This document shows, piece after piece, positions 14,627-21,765 of a stretch of DNA of 21,765 nucleotides. A program made the position numbers and the translations under genes. Position 1 is the stretch's first letter. The number at the start of each line of letters is the position of its first letter. Below the pieces are notes generated by a model. That model was not told the DNA's origin and did no database searches. It was given only the letters and a program-made list of their open reading frames with translations. Source of the DNA: JBQTIY01 sp052387675 (GTDB lineage Bacteria; Planctomycetota; B15-G4); contig JBQTIY010000016.1 of the NCBI GenBank assembly GCA_052387675.1, positions 1 to 21,765 of the forward strand, in the 5' to 3' direction.

Positions 14627-16131
14627 ACCGCGCTCACGTCCTACTCGCCGTGACACTCGGCTTCGCTCTCACCCTCGCGGCGGCAGAGCCGGCTCTGGCT
14701 CAGACCGCCCCCGCCGCGCGCGACGCGACCCTCGGCCAGATCCGTTGGGAAGCCTACGAGACCATGGGCTCGGACGAGCAGCCCCTGCGCGGCGAACTTG
14801 GCCGCCTGCTCGTCCCAGAGCGCCGCGACGTGCAGAACGGCAAGACGATCGAACTGGCCTTCGTGCGCTTTCGCACCACGAACCCCAACCCGGCGCCGCC
14901 CGTGGTCATCCTGGCCGGTGGCCCGGGCGGCTCGGGGATCGAGGGCTGCGTCGGCCCGGCCACTGGCCGGCGCGTGCGCTTGCTCGACTTCTGCGATGTC
15001 ATCGGCCTCGATCAGCGCGGCACGGGCCTCTGTCGCCCGAATCTCTCCGAGGGCCCCGACTTCAGCTACACGCTGCCCAGCGACAAGCCGCTCACGCGCG
15101 CGGACGTGATCAAGGCGCACCGCGAATCGGCTCGCAACGCCGCCGCTCATTGGAAGCAGCAGGGCGTGGATCTCACGGCCTACAACACGCAGGAGAGCGC
15201 CGACGACATCGAGGATCTGCGCCGCGCGCTGGAACTGCCGCAGATCATGACCTGGGGCGCGAGCTACGGCTCGCACTTGGGGCTGGCGCATCTGCGGCGG
15301 CACGCCAGCAGGGTGGCCCGTTCCATCCTGATGAAAGTGGAGGGACCTGACCACACACTGAAGCTTCCGAGCACGACGCAGCGCCACTTGGTGCAACTCC
15401 ACCAGCTCGTTGCCGCGGATCCCGAGCTGTCCGCCGGCCTGCCCGACCTGCTCGGAACGGTGCGCACCCTGCTGAAGCAGCTCGCCCAGCAGCCGGCGCA
15501 GGTCTCGCTAGAACGCGACGGCGGCAGCGTGAGCGTGACCCTGGGACCGTTCGACCTGCAGTCCTACCTCGCCAACTCACTGGGACTGGTCTTCGAACTG
15601 GCCGGCGTGCCGGCCGCGCTGCACGGCATGACGCGCGGCGACTGGAGCACGCTGGCTGAGTTCGCGCTGGAGAACCGCCGGGGCGGCGTGGACTCGGCCA
15701 TGGCGCTGATGATGGATTGCTCCTCGGGCGCGAGCCCAGCCCGCCACCAGCGCATCCAGAAAGAGACCGCCGACAAGGCCAATCTCTTGGGCGACGCCGT
15801 CAACGTCCCCTATCCCGGTGCCTGTTCGGGCTGCGGCGACCCGGACCTGGGCGCGGACTTCCGCACTCCCTTCACCTGCGACGTGCCGGTGCTCTTCGTC
15901 AGCGGCAGCCTCGATGCGCGCACGCCTCCGGAGAATGTGGAGGAACTGCAAGCGGGCTTCACACGGCACGCGCACATCGTCGCTGAGAACGTGGGCCACG
16001 AGCCCTTGGAGCTGCTCTCTCCTGAGTACCTGGAACTGCTGAAGGCCTTCCTGCGCGGAGAGACGGTGGAGAGCCGCACGCTCAGCTTGCCTCCGCCCCG
16101 CTTCCAGCCGCTCGAAGCGGCCGGCGGCTAG
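14623..16131 (+). CDS. Secreted alpha/beta-hydrolase, proline-iminopeptidase / tripeptidyl-aminopeptidase-like
   Basis: The 502-residue exported hydrolase has a clear signal peptide (residues 1-26, ending 'EPALAQ'). The alpha/beta-hydrolase landmarks are in order: oxyanion-loop 'LAGGPGGSG' (97-105), 'VIGLDQRGTGLC' (126-137), nucleophile Ser214 in 'GASYGS', Asp431 in 'SGSLDARTPP' and His459 in 'NVGHEPL'. The GGPG and DQRGTG pair is characteristic of the prolyl-iminopeptidase (S33) group, so cleavage of an N-terminal residue or short peptide from a substrate outside the cytoplasm is the best guess. Several Cys (366, 401, 404, 419) might form disulfides. The start overlaps the permease stop in ATGA, placing it in the PadR-controlled operon. 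A peptide or a beta-lactam-like amide imported or excluded by the transporter would make sense as substrate. Confidence 0.88.
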   Translation: MNRAHVLLAVTLGFALTLAAAEPALAQTAPAARDATLGQIRWEAYETMGSDEQPLRGELGRLLVPERRDVQNGKTIELAFVRFRTTNPNPAPPVVILAGGPGGSGIEGCVGPATGRRVRLLDFCDVIGLDQRGTGLCRPNLSEGPDFSYTLPSDKPLTRADVIKAHRESARNAAAHWKQQGVDLTAYNTQESADDIEDLRRALELPQIMTWGASYGSHLGLAHLRRHASRVARSILMKVEGPDHTLKLPSTTQRHLVQLHQLVAADPELSAGLPDLLGTVRTLLKQLAQQPAQVSLERDGGSVSVTLGPFDLQSYLANSLGLVFELAGVPAALHGMTRGDWSTLAEFALENRRGGVDSAMALMMDCSSGASPARHQRIQKETADKANLLGDAVNVPYPGACSGCGDPDLGADFRTPFTCDVPVLFVSGSLDARTPPENVEELQAGFTRHAHIVAENVGHEPLELLSPEYLELLKAFLRGETVESRTLSLPPPRFQPLEAAGG

Positions 16132-16150
16132 GTCAGGAAGCGCGGGGCGT

Positions 16151-17392
16151 TCAGCGCGCCGCGTGCAGCTCGTACTCCAGCAGGCGGCACTCGATGGGGC
16201 CATTCATCACCGGCCAGCGGCGCTCGGCGCGCAGGCCGAGATGGCGCGTCAGCTCGGCATTGCCGCACAGCACGTAGGCGCGCGCCCCGGCGCAGCGCTC
16301 GTGGAGGAAGCGGCCGAGATCACGCCAGCTCTGAAGGAGGTCCTCGCCCTCGCCGAGCCGCTCGCCCCAGGGCGGATTGCAGACCACGACCGCCGGCACA
16401 CTCGAAGGCTGCCACTCTGCGGCGCCCGCCACGCGCAGCCGCAGCAGGCCGTCCACGCCCGCGGCCGCCGCGCACTTCTCGGCGATGGCGATCGCGCCGG
16501 CATGCAAGTCCGCACCCTCCAGGTTGAAGGGCAGGCTGAGCCGCGCGCGCTGGCCGGCCTCGGCGCGCAGCTCCTGCCACAGCACGCCGTCAAAGTCGGG
16601 CCAGCGCTCGAAGGCAAAGCGCCGCTGCAATCCGGGCGCGCGGTCGGCCGCGAGACAGGCGGCCTCAATGAGAAAGGTGCCGGAGCCGCACATCGGATCG
16701 ACGAGCGGTGAGGCGCGGTCCCAGCCGCTGAGGATCAGCAGACCGGCAGCCGTGGCTTCGTTGAGCGGGCTCTTGACCTGCACCGGCCGCCAGCCGCGCT
16801 TGTGCAGGCTGGTGCCTGAGAGATTTCTGTAGAGCGTGAGCACGTCGCGCTGCAGGAGCAGCTTGAGCGGCAGATCGGGCTGCTCGGTGTCCACGCTCGG
16901 ACGCCGGCCGAGCGCCGCACGGAACTGGTCCACGATGGCGTCCTTGGCCGTGAGCGCCGCGAAGTTGCTGTGCGTGATGGCCGAGTCGCGCACCGAGGCA
17001 TCGATGGCCAGCGTCTGATCCACGCCGAGGTAGCTCTGCCAGTTGAGACGCGCCACGGCCTCGTAGAGTTCGTCGCGGCCGACGGCCGGTGCCAGCAGGA
17101 GCTGCTCCTGCACGCGGATCGCCGAGCGCAGCCAGAGATTGGCCGCGTAGCCGAGCCGCCGGTCGCCGCGGAAGCTCGCGCCGCCAGGCCGCACTTCGAT
17201 CTGCTGCGCGCCGAGTGCGGTCAGCTCGCTGACCAGCGCCTGCTCGAGCCCGAGGGTGCACGGCGCGAAGTAGTTCACCGGGCGCGCGGCCGCCTCTGGA
17301 TCGGGCTGCGCCACAGGCTGAGGGCGCGCTCGCACGGTGGGCGTCAAGACCAGGTGCGAGGGCCGGCGCGGCGGCGGGCTACGGCGGGCCAT
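16151..17392 (-). CDS. rlmL: THUMP-domain 23S rRNA guanine-N2 methyltransferase, RlmL-like
   Basis: The 413-residue protein corresponds to the N-terminal (RlmL) half of E. coli RlmKL, without the RlmK half. After a basic, Pro-rich tail (1-38), 'YFAPCTLGLEQALVSELTALGA' (41-62) starts the THUMP-associated region, and 'ASFRGDRRLGYAANLWLRSA' (72-91) is highly characteristic. The Rossmann domain has motif I 'DPMCGSGTFLIEAA' (232-245) and the catalytic NPPWG (339-343). It should transfer a methyl group from SAM to N2 of a guanine in 23S rRNA (G2445 in E. coli). I chose the ATG at 17392, with GGAG about 10 nt upstream. An ATG at 17425 is in frame but its GGAGG touches the start codon. It is convergent with the hydrolase, 19 bp apart, with no obvious terminator. 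Confidence 0.87.
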   Translation of the reverse strand: MARRSPPPRRPSHLVLTPTVRARPQPVAQPDPEAAARPVNYFAPCTLGLEQALVSELTALGAQQIEVRPGGASFRGDRRLGYAANLWLRSAIRVQEQLLLAPAVGRDELYEAVARLNWQSYLGVDQTLAIDASVRDSAITHSNFAALTAKDAIVDQFRAALGRRPSVDTEQPDLPLKLLLQRDVLTLYRNLSGTSLHKRGWRPVQVKSPLNEATAAGLLILSGWDRASPLVDPMCGSGTFLIEAACLAADRAPGLQRRFAFERWPDFDGVLWQELRAEAGQRARLSLPFNLEGADLHAGAIAIAEKCAAAAGVDGLLRLRVAGAAEWQPSSVPAVVVCNPPWGERLGEGEDLLQSWRDLGRFLHERCAGARAYVLCGNAELTRHLGLRAERRWPVMNGPIECRLLEYELHAAR

Positions 17393-17448
17393 CGGGCAAC
17401 ACTCCGGACAGACAGGCCAGATCATCCTCCATCGAGCCGCTCGCCCGC

Positions 17449-17493
17449 CAGTTCGCGGACTGCCAGTTCAGGGCCTGTCAGTTCAGGCCGCCG
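17449..17493 (+). repeat. Three 15-bp direct repeats upstream of the radical SAM gene
   Basis: CAGTTC recurs at 17449, 17464 and 17479, an exact 15-bp period. Two of the three units continue as CAGTTCAGG. Each copy is preceded by GCC, TGC or TGT, so CTG-C/T-CAG also recurs. The repeats lie at about -79 to -35 relative to the predicted start of the radical SAM transcript and within the shared divergent region with rlmL. They look like binding sites for a regulator. Confidence 0.6.
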
Positions 17494-17502
17494 CAGCCGG
17501 CG

Positions 17503-17521
17503 ACCGATGATCGGTTAGACT
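17503..17521 (+). promoter_or_regulatory. 13-bp palindrome abutting a -10 box of the radical SAM gene
   Basis: ACCGATGATCGGT (17503-17515) is a perfect palindrome around a central G. It is immediately followed by TAGACT (17516-17521), a good -10 candidate that would start transcription near 17528 and leave a leader of about 30 nt. No convincing -35 is present. A repressor bound here would block polymerase, while the 15-bp repeats upstream could bind an activator. Confidence 0.5.
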
Positions 17522-17557
17522 CGCCCGCTCGCCGCACACCCAGGGACTCCCGACTCC

Positions 17558-18682
17558 ATGCTTCGCAAGGCCATCAAGCAGTTCGCTCTCGGAGTCAAGT
17601 CGCCTGCCCAGGCCGCCCGGGTGCTGGCCAGCGAAGCCAAGATGCGCGCCGGAATCCGCACGCTGCGCAGCCTCGAACTGGCCGTCACCTGGATCTGCAA
17701 TCTCGACTGCGAGTTCTGCTACGCCGAGGACCTCATGAAGGCCCAGAAGCGGCCGCCGGACATGCCGGTGGAGACGGTGGCCAAGCTGACCCGCGATGCG
17801 CGCGACTTGGGCCTGATCCACGTCAACGTGACCGGCGGCGAGCCGATGGTGCGCAAGGACATCTATGAGGTCGTCGACGCGATTCCCAAGGACATCGTCA
17901 TCAGCTTGGTGACCAACTCCACGCTGCTCACCAAGGAGAAGATCGACCGCCTCAAGAAGGCCGGTCTCTCCACCATCCAGATGTCCTACGGCGGCTACTA
18001 CCTCAAGAGCTTCAAGCGCGACCTGGCTCGCTACTGCGTGGAGCAGGGCATCTCGGTGACGCTCTCGGTGGTGAACATCCTCAAGGAGCGCCCCAACATC
18101 GAGTTCGCCTTCCAGATGGCCGAGGAGGACGACTTCTCGGTGCTGTTCAACTACCCGATGATCTACAACAACATCGGCGTGGACAGTGAGTACTACTGGA
18201 AGATGCGCTACCACCCGCGCTGCCGCGAGGACAACCTCTTCTGGAGCGGCAAGGACCGCTGCCCGGCCGGCACGCACAAGCTCTACGTCACCAATGACGG
18301 CGACGTCATGACCTGCGACCGCATCCACGCCATCTACGGCAACATCCACGACGAGCCGCTGGCCGACATCCACAAGCGCATGTACGAGCAGTTCATCAAG
18401 CACAAGAGCTTCTGCCTGCTCGAGACCTGCCCCGATCAGTGGGCCGAGAACAATCGCAAGAGCGGACACGACTACAACTCCGCACTGCTCGGCACGCGCA
18501 GCGATCCCTTCAATGTCTTCGAGGGCACGCCGCTCATGGCGGGCAGCGTCGAGGGCAGCACGATCGCCAAGCGCATGCACAAGTCGCGCGTGGCCGCGGC
18601 GCGCGTCGTGGGCCCGGACGGGGTGACGACGGACACGGCCGCGGCTCCGCCGGCACCCGTCGAGCCCGCCAAGAAGTCCTGA
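17558..18682 (+). CDS. Radical SAM enzyme with SPASM/twitch-like C-terminal cysteines
   Basis: The 374-residue enzyme has the radical SAM cluster motif C47-x3-C51-x2-C54 ('CNLDCEFCYAED') and the cofactor motif GGEP (93-96). After the partial barrel, further Cys at 222, 235, 253, 286 and 291 include a C-x-17-C pair ending G-x4-C (Gly248/Cys253), as in SPASM or twitch domains that bind an extra iron-sulfur cluster. The last 40 residues are a low-complexity Ala/Pro/Lys tail. Codon use is strongly biased to AAG, AAC, GAC and GAG compared with the neighbours, which suggests high expression. No precursor peptide gene is visible next to it, so peptide maturation is not supported. HpnH-like or other small-molecule chemistry is also possible. 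The substrate is unknown. Confidence 0.9.
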   Translation: MLRKAIKQFALGVKSPAQAARVLASEAKMRAGIRTLRSLELAVTWICNLDCEFCYAEDLMKAQKRPPDMPVETVAKLTRDARDLGLIHVNVTGGEPMVRKDIYEVVDAIPKDIVISLVTNSTLLTKEKIDRLKKAGLSTIQMSYGGYYLKSFKRDLARYCVEQGISVTLSVVNILKERPNIEFAFQMAEEDDFSVLFNYPMIYNNIGVDSEYYWKMRYHPRCREDNLFWSGKDRCPAGTHKLYVTNDGDVMTCDRIHAIYGNIHDEPLADIHKRMYEQFIKHKSFCLLETCPDQWAENNRKSGHDYNSALLGTRSDPFNVFEGTPLMAGSVEGSTIAKRMHKSRVAAARVVGPDGVTTDTAAAPPAPVEPAKKS

Positions 18683-18695
18683 GCCCGGTGCGCGC

Positions 18696-20360
18696 CTAGG
18701 GCGCGAGGCGCTCGAAGAGCGTCATGGGCGGTCCTGGGCGGCTCATCACCCAGGGATTGGTGTAGGGCAAGAGCAGCGCCGGCGAGCCGGCCACTTTGTC
18801 GGGCAAGGGCGCCGCTTCGGGATCGCTGCGCCCATCGACGCGCAGCACGACGCGGTACTCGCTCTCCACCACCGACGCGAAGTCGGCCCAGCCGAACTCG
18901 TCCAGGGCGCGCACGCCGTCATCGCGGAGCAAGAAGCGCGGCCGCCAAGTGCGGCCCTCTTCGCGCGTGAGCCAGGCGCCGGGCTGCGTGGCGCGCAGAT
19001 AGTCGATGAAGGCCCAGCTCGCGGCCGCCTCGCCCGGCTGGCCAGTGCCCATGAGCGAGGGCCGCGGCAAGTAAATGCCCACGGCCACGACCTCGTCGCG
19101 CGCAGCGCCGGCCAACTCCAGATAGTCCAAGACGTCTTGCCGCGTGTCGCGTGCGCCCAGGGCCAAGTTGAAGCTCAGCGTGCGGAAGAGCGAGGGCAGC
19201 AGCGCGAGCAGAGTGAGCACGACGAGCAGCCGGCGCCGCGCGCCCGCCAGCCGATCGATCGCCAGCGCCCCGAGCAGAGCCAGCAGACTCACGTGCGCAA
19301 TGCCGTAGCGCACGGCCCTGCTGCGCGCCACGTAGAACATCGGCAAGAGCAGCAGCAGGCAGATGACGAGCAGGCGCAGCCGGCCTCCCGCGCGCCAAGC
19401 TTGCAGCGCACCCCACAGCGCCAGCAGAAACAGGATCTCGCCGAGACCCACCGCGAAGCTGTAGCCGAGGTGATGTCCGGCGATCTCGGCCAGCCCGGCC
19501 AAGCTGGGCTGCACGGCAATCGTGTCGCGCTGGAAGGCCAGTGCCTCCAGCAACTCGCCCGGGGCGTAGAGCACGTGCGGCGAGGTGAGCAGGAAGAGGC
19601 CCGCGGCGGCGAACCCGGCCTGCAGCAGCCGCGCGAAGGGCGGCGGCGAATCATCTGCGCCAACGCTCCCGCCGCCGACCTGCGCGCGCTGGCGCCCAGC
19701 GGCGCGGCGCGCGGCGAGATGACCGGCCACGACGCAGAGCGCCGCCACGCCGCCGAAGTATTTGGTGGCAGCCGCGAGGCCCACCCACAGGCCGGCCAGC
19801 AGATAGTTCCGTCGACACGGCTCGGCCGCGAGCCTCAGGCTGTAGTCCACCGCGAGCACCACCCAGAGGGCGCAGAGCGTGTCGAGCACGCCAAAGTGCG
19901 CCTCGCGCGCGGGCAAATAGGCCGCGGCGAGCAGCAGCGCCGTCAGCGCGCCGACGCGCGGCCCGGCTTCTCGGCGCGCAATGCGATGCACCACCCAGAG
20001 CAGGGCCAGACTGGCCAGCACTGAGACGATTCGGTGCACGAGATGCAGCGTGGAGGGATTGCTGCGCAGCGCAGCCAGCAGCTCCGCCCAGGACTGGCCC
20101 GAGGACAAAGACCACGTCCAAAGCACGAGCGCGTCGGCCGCGGCAAAGAGGTAGTAGCCGGCCGAGCCCCACAGGCGAAAGATGCCGGGGTCGAGGTCGC
20201 CGGCCAGCGCCCCGTCGAGCACCGCGCGCACCATGCCCTCCTCGTCCTGCTGGTGGGAAAAGATCGCGCGCGAGGGATCCTCCCAGTTCAGGCCATAGTC
20301 CAGGCTCGCGGCCCGCAAGAGCAGACCGGCGAGCAACGCGATCAGCAGGGCGCGCATCAT
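18696..20360 (-). CDS. Glycosyltransferase family 39-like (PMT/ArnT-type) multi-spanning membrane protein
   Basis: The 554-residue protein has about ten to twelve hydrophobic helices up to about residue 410, then about 130 soluble residues. Early in the chain, 'HQQDEEGMVRAVLDGALAGDL' carries the acidic pair expected in the first loop of GT-C enzymes, which use lipid-linked sugars on the outer face of the inner membrane. 'PAREAHFGVLDTLCALWVVLAVDYSLRLA' and 'AAATKYFGGVAAL' match the PMT-like pattern of the second loop and the following helices. I chose the ATG at 20360, with another ATG directly after it, because GGGAAG lies close upstream; a longer frame from 20411 would overlap the start of the divergent gene. 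The acceptor is unknown. It is convergent with the radical SAM gene, 13 bp apart. Confidence 0.8.
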   Translation of the reverse strand: MMRALLIALLAGLLLRAASLDYGLNWEDPSRAIFSHQQDEEGMVRAVLDGALAGDLDPGIFRLWGSAGYYLFAAADALVLWTWSLSSGQSWAELLAALRSNPSTLHLVHRIVSVLASLALLWVVHRIARREAGPRVGALTALLLAAAYLPAREAHFGVLDTLCALWVVLAVDYSLRLAAEPCRRNYLLAGLWVGLAAATKYFGGVAALCVVAGHLAARRAAGRQRAQVGGGSVGADDSPPPFARLLQAGFAAAGLFLLTSPHVLYAPGELLEALAFQRDTIAVQPSLAGLAEIAGHHLGYSFAVGLGEILFLLALWGALQAWRAGGRLRLLVICLLLLLPMFYVARSRAVRYGIAHVSLLALLGALAIDRLAGARRRLLVVLTLLALLPSLFRTLSFNLALGARDTRQDVLDYLELAGAARDEVVAVGIYLPRPSLMGTGQPGEAAASWAFIDYLRATQPGAWLTREEGRTWRPRFLLRDDGVRALDEFGWADFASVVESEYRVVLRVDGRSDPEAAPLPDKVAGSPALLLPYTNPWVMSRPGPPMTLFERLAP

Positions 20361-20369
20361 CCGCTTCCC

Positions 20370-20401
20370 ACGATACGACAGCGCGCGCTCCGGGCCACAA
20401 T
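20370..20401. promoter_or_regulatory. Back-to-back -10-like boxes between the two glycosyltransferase genes
   Basis: On the plus strand CACAAT (20396-20401) ends 8 nt before the ATG at 20410. On the minus strand TATCGT (20375-20370) ends 9 nt before the ATG at 20360. Both positions would give leaderless or nearly leaderless transcripts. No clear -35 boxes are visible, and the hexamers are short, so the support is modest. Confidence 0.35.
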
Positions 20402-20409
20402 GCCCGGCC

Positions 20410-21765
20410 ATGTCCGCTTCGATTCATCCGCCCGCTGGCACGCCACCCGGCACTCCAAGTCGAGCGTCTAGCAGCCTGCGCTGGAGCGTCGGTCTCTGCC
20501 TCGTGCTGTGGCTGGCCGGCACGCTCATCACGCTGCTGACGCGCCCGCCCATTCCGCCCGACGAGACGCGCGTCTTGGCCGTGGCCTGGGGCATGTGGTC
20601 CGACAGCGACTTCCTTGTGCCGCAGCTCAACGGCGAGCCCTATGCCGAGAAGCCGCCGCTGCTGCACTGGCTCATTCACGCCGGCTGGGCGCTGGGCGGT
20701 GTGGGCGAAGTCTGGCCGCGGCTGCTCTCGCCGCTGCTCGCCTTGCTCGCACTCGGCCTCTGCACCCGGCTCGCGCGCCAACTCTGGCCCGAGCGGCCGC
20801 TCACTGCGGCGCTGGCGCCTCTGCTCCTGGCCGGATCCCTCTTCTGGATCGCGCTCACGCCGCTGCTGCTCTACGACACTCTGCTCACGAGTTGCTCGCT
20901 GCTGGCACTCGTCGGGCTGCTGGGGGTCTGCAACAAAGGCCGGTGCGGCGAGTTTCGGTCTGCGGCCGAACACACGGCCAAACACACGGCCAAACACATG
21001 GCCGAGCACTCGACCGAGCCGGGGACGAGTCTAGGAGCTTGGTTGGGAGGCTGGCTCTTCGTCGGCGTGGCGCTGGGTCTGGGGCTTCTGGCCAAGGGGC
21101 CCGCAGCTTGGCTGGGATTTCTGCCGGTGGCCCTCGCCGCACCGCTCTGGGCTCGCGCGCGCCGCCCGCCGTCCTGGCCGACGCACTACGGCGGAGTGTT
21201 GCTCGCGCTGGCCGTCGGCGCGGGACTCTTTCTGCTCTGGGCGCTGCCGGCTTGCGCACAGGCCGGCTCGGCCTATCGCGAGACACTCTTCGGCCAAGCC
21301 GCTGCGCGCCTCGCCGGCGAAGAACGCGGCACGCACGCCGAGCCTTGGTGGTGGTACTTACCGCGCCTGCTGCCCCTGCTCTTGCCTTGGACGCTCTGGC
21401 CTGCGCTCTGGAGCGCACTCGCCGCGCTGCTGCGCGGCCGCGCGTCGACTCAGCCGCGAGATGGAAGCGCACCGCGAGCGCGCCTCGATGACGGCACGCG
21501 CTTCTGCCTGCTCTGGATCGGCGGTGCACTGACCGCACTCTCGATCATCGCCGGCAAACAGGAGCACTACCTGCTGCCGCTCTTGCCCGCCTGCGCCCTG
21601 CTGGCAGCGCGCGCACTGGCCGACTTGGGGACGAGCGTCCGCGACCGGCCGGGCACGGCAACGCAAGCGCGGTGGTCATTGCGCACCGTCCTGGAGGCCA
21701 CGTTGCCCGCCATGCCCGTGCTGCTCGCCGGCCTCGCGCTGTGGCTGGGACAATCACAACGCATC
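20410..21765 (+). CDS. ArnT-like glycosyltransferase (GT83/PMT family), truncated by the right edge
   Basis: The frame stays open for 452 codons to the window end. The protein is a multi-spanning GT-C glycosyltransferase. 'RPPIPPDETRVLAVAWGMW' (about 46-64) holds the acidic Asp-Glu of the first loop, and 'NGEPYAEKPPLLHWLIHAGW' (about 75-94) is the hallmark ArnT/PMT segment ('YxEKPPL'). Near 388-396 'GKQEHYLLPLLP' matches the family's 'K-x3-Y-x-LPxLP' late loop. Such enzymes transfer a sugar from undecaprenyl phosphate to an acceptor such as lipid A at the outer face of the inner membrane. The N-terminal 20 residues are Pro/Ser-rich. A His-rich tetrapeptide repeat lies in a loop near residues 186-201. 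The donor and acceptor cannot be told from the sequence. Confidence 0.88.
   Translation, partial: MSASIHPPAGTPPGTPSRASSSLRWSVGLCLVLWLAGTLITLLTRPPIPPDETRVLAVAWGMWSDSDFLVPQLNGEPYAEKPPLLHWLIHAGWALGGVGEVWPRLLSPLLALLALGLCTRLARQLWPERPLTAALAPLLLAGSLFWIALTPLLLYDTLLTSCSLLALVGLLGVCNKGRCGEFRSAAEHTAKHTAKHMAEHSTEPGTSLGAWLGGWLFVGVALGLGLLAKGPAAWLGFLPVALAAPLWARARRPPSWPTHYGGVLLALAVGAGLFLLWALPACAQAGSAYRETLFGQAAARLAGEERGTHAEPWWWYLPRLLPLLLPWTLWPALWSALAALLRGRASTQPRDGSAPRARLDDGTRFCLLWIGGALTALSIIAGKQEHYLLPLLPACALLAARALADLGTSVRDRPGTATQARWSLRTVLEATLPAMPVLLAGLALWLGQSQRI
20965..21012 (+). repeat. 12-bp tandem repeat, four copies, inside the ArnT-like gene
   Basis: The unit GCCAAACACACG occurs four times with a few substitutions and encodes Ala-(Glu/Lys)-His-(Thr/Met/Ser). 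The array is in frame, sits in a predicted loop between membrane helices, and adds four His residues. It is absent from the usual ArnT pattern as I know it. Confidence 0.75.

Noticed and set aside
17459..17486. CTGCCAG and CTGTCAG as a Pho box
   Set aside because: The heptamers resemble Pho box halves but are 15 bp apart, not 11, and sit before the radical SAM gene, not pstS. No Pho box was found before pstS either.

Overview
The window is very GC-rich, densely packed bacterial chromosome with no intergenic gap longer than about 165 bp. It shows no tRNA, rRNA, insertion sequence, integrase or CRISPR array. Several things suggest an aerobic, diderm, high-GC environmental bacterium: an oversized PstC/PstA pair, an oxygen-dependent tRNA hydroxylase (MiaE), a sulfatase-fold lipoprotein, a stand-alone ClpP-like protein, and ArnT/PMT-type glycosyltransferases. 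The Planctomycetota, Myxococcota or a related deep Proteobacterial lineage all fit, but this is inference from gene style and not a sequence match.

Layout. (1) 1-5706, minus strand: a phosphate-import operon pstS-pstC-pstA-pstB, with pstB cut by the left edge. PstC carries a large extracytoplasmic domain with propeller-like repeats and PstA a helical one. (2) 5814-8787, minus strand: three genes joined by ATGA overlaps, in the order sulfatase-fold lipoprotein, Rieske ferredoxin, miaE. They lie upstream of pstS, and the Rieske protein is a plausible electron donor for the MiaE di-iron enzyme. (3) 8875-9504, plus strand: a ClpP-fold protein that appears to lack the catalytic Ser and Asp. (4) 9514-10929, minus strand: a CheR-like SAM methyltransferase, divergent from (5). 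(5) 10966-16131, plus strand: a four-gene cassette of PadR regulator, ABC ATPase, FtsX-like permease and secreted alpha/beta-hydrolase, each pair joined by a 4-nt overlap. An imperfect 22-bp palindrome sits in the 36-bp divergent gap and is a natural PadR operator. (6) 16151-17392, minus strand: an RlmL-like rRNA guanine methyltransferase. (7) 17558-18682, plus strand: a radical SAM enzyme with extra C-terminal cysteines, preceded by three 15-bp repeats and a 13-bp palindrome abutting a -10 box. (8) 18696-20360 (minus) and 20410-end (plus): two divergent multi-spanning glycosyltransferases, the second cut by the right edge.

A recurring feature is the position of -10-like hexamers only 4-8 nt before the start codon of the first gene in several transcription units, which suggests leaderless mRNAs. 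The best candidates for something new are the PadR/ABC/hydrolase cassette with its shared operator and divergent methyltransferase, the catalytically degenerate ClpP-like protein, the MiaE-Rieske coupling, and the repeat-rich control region of the radical SAM gene. I see no single unmistakable new defence or biosynthetic system.
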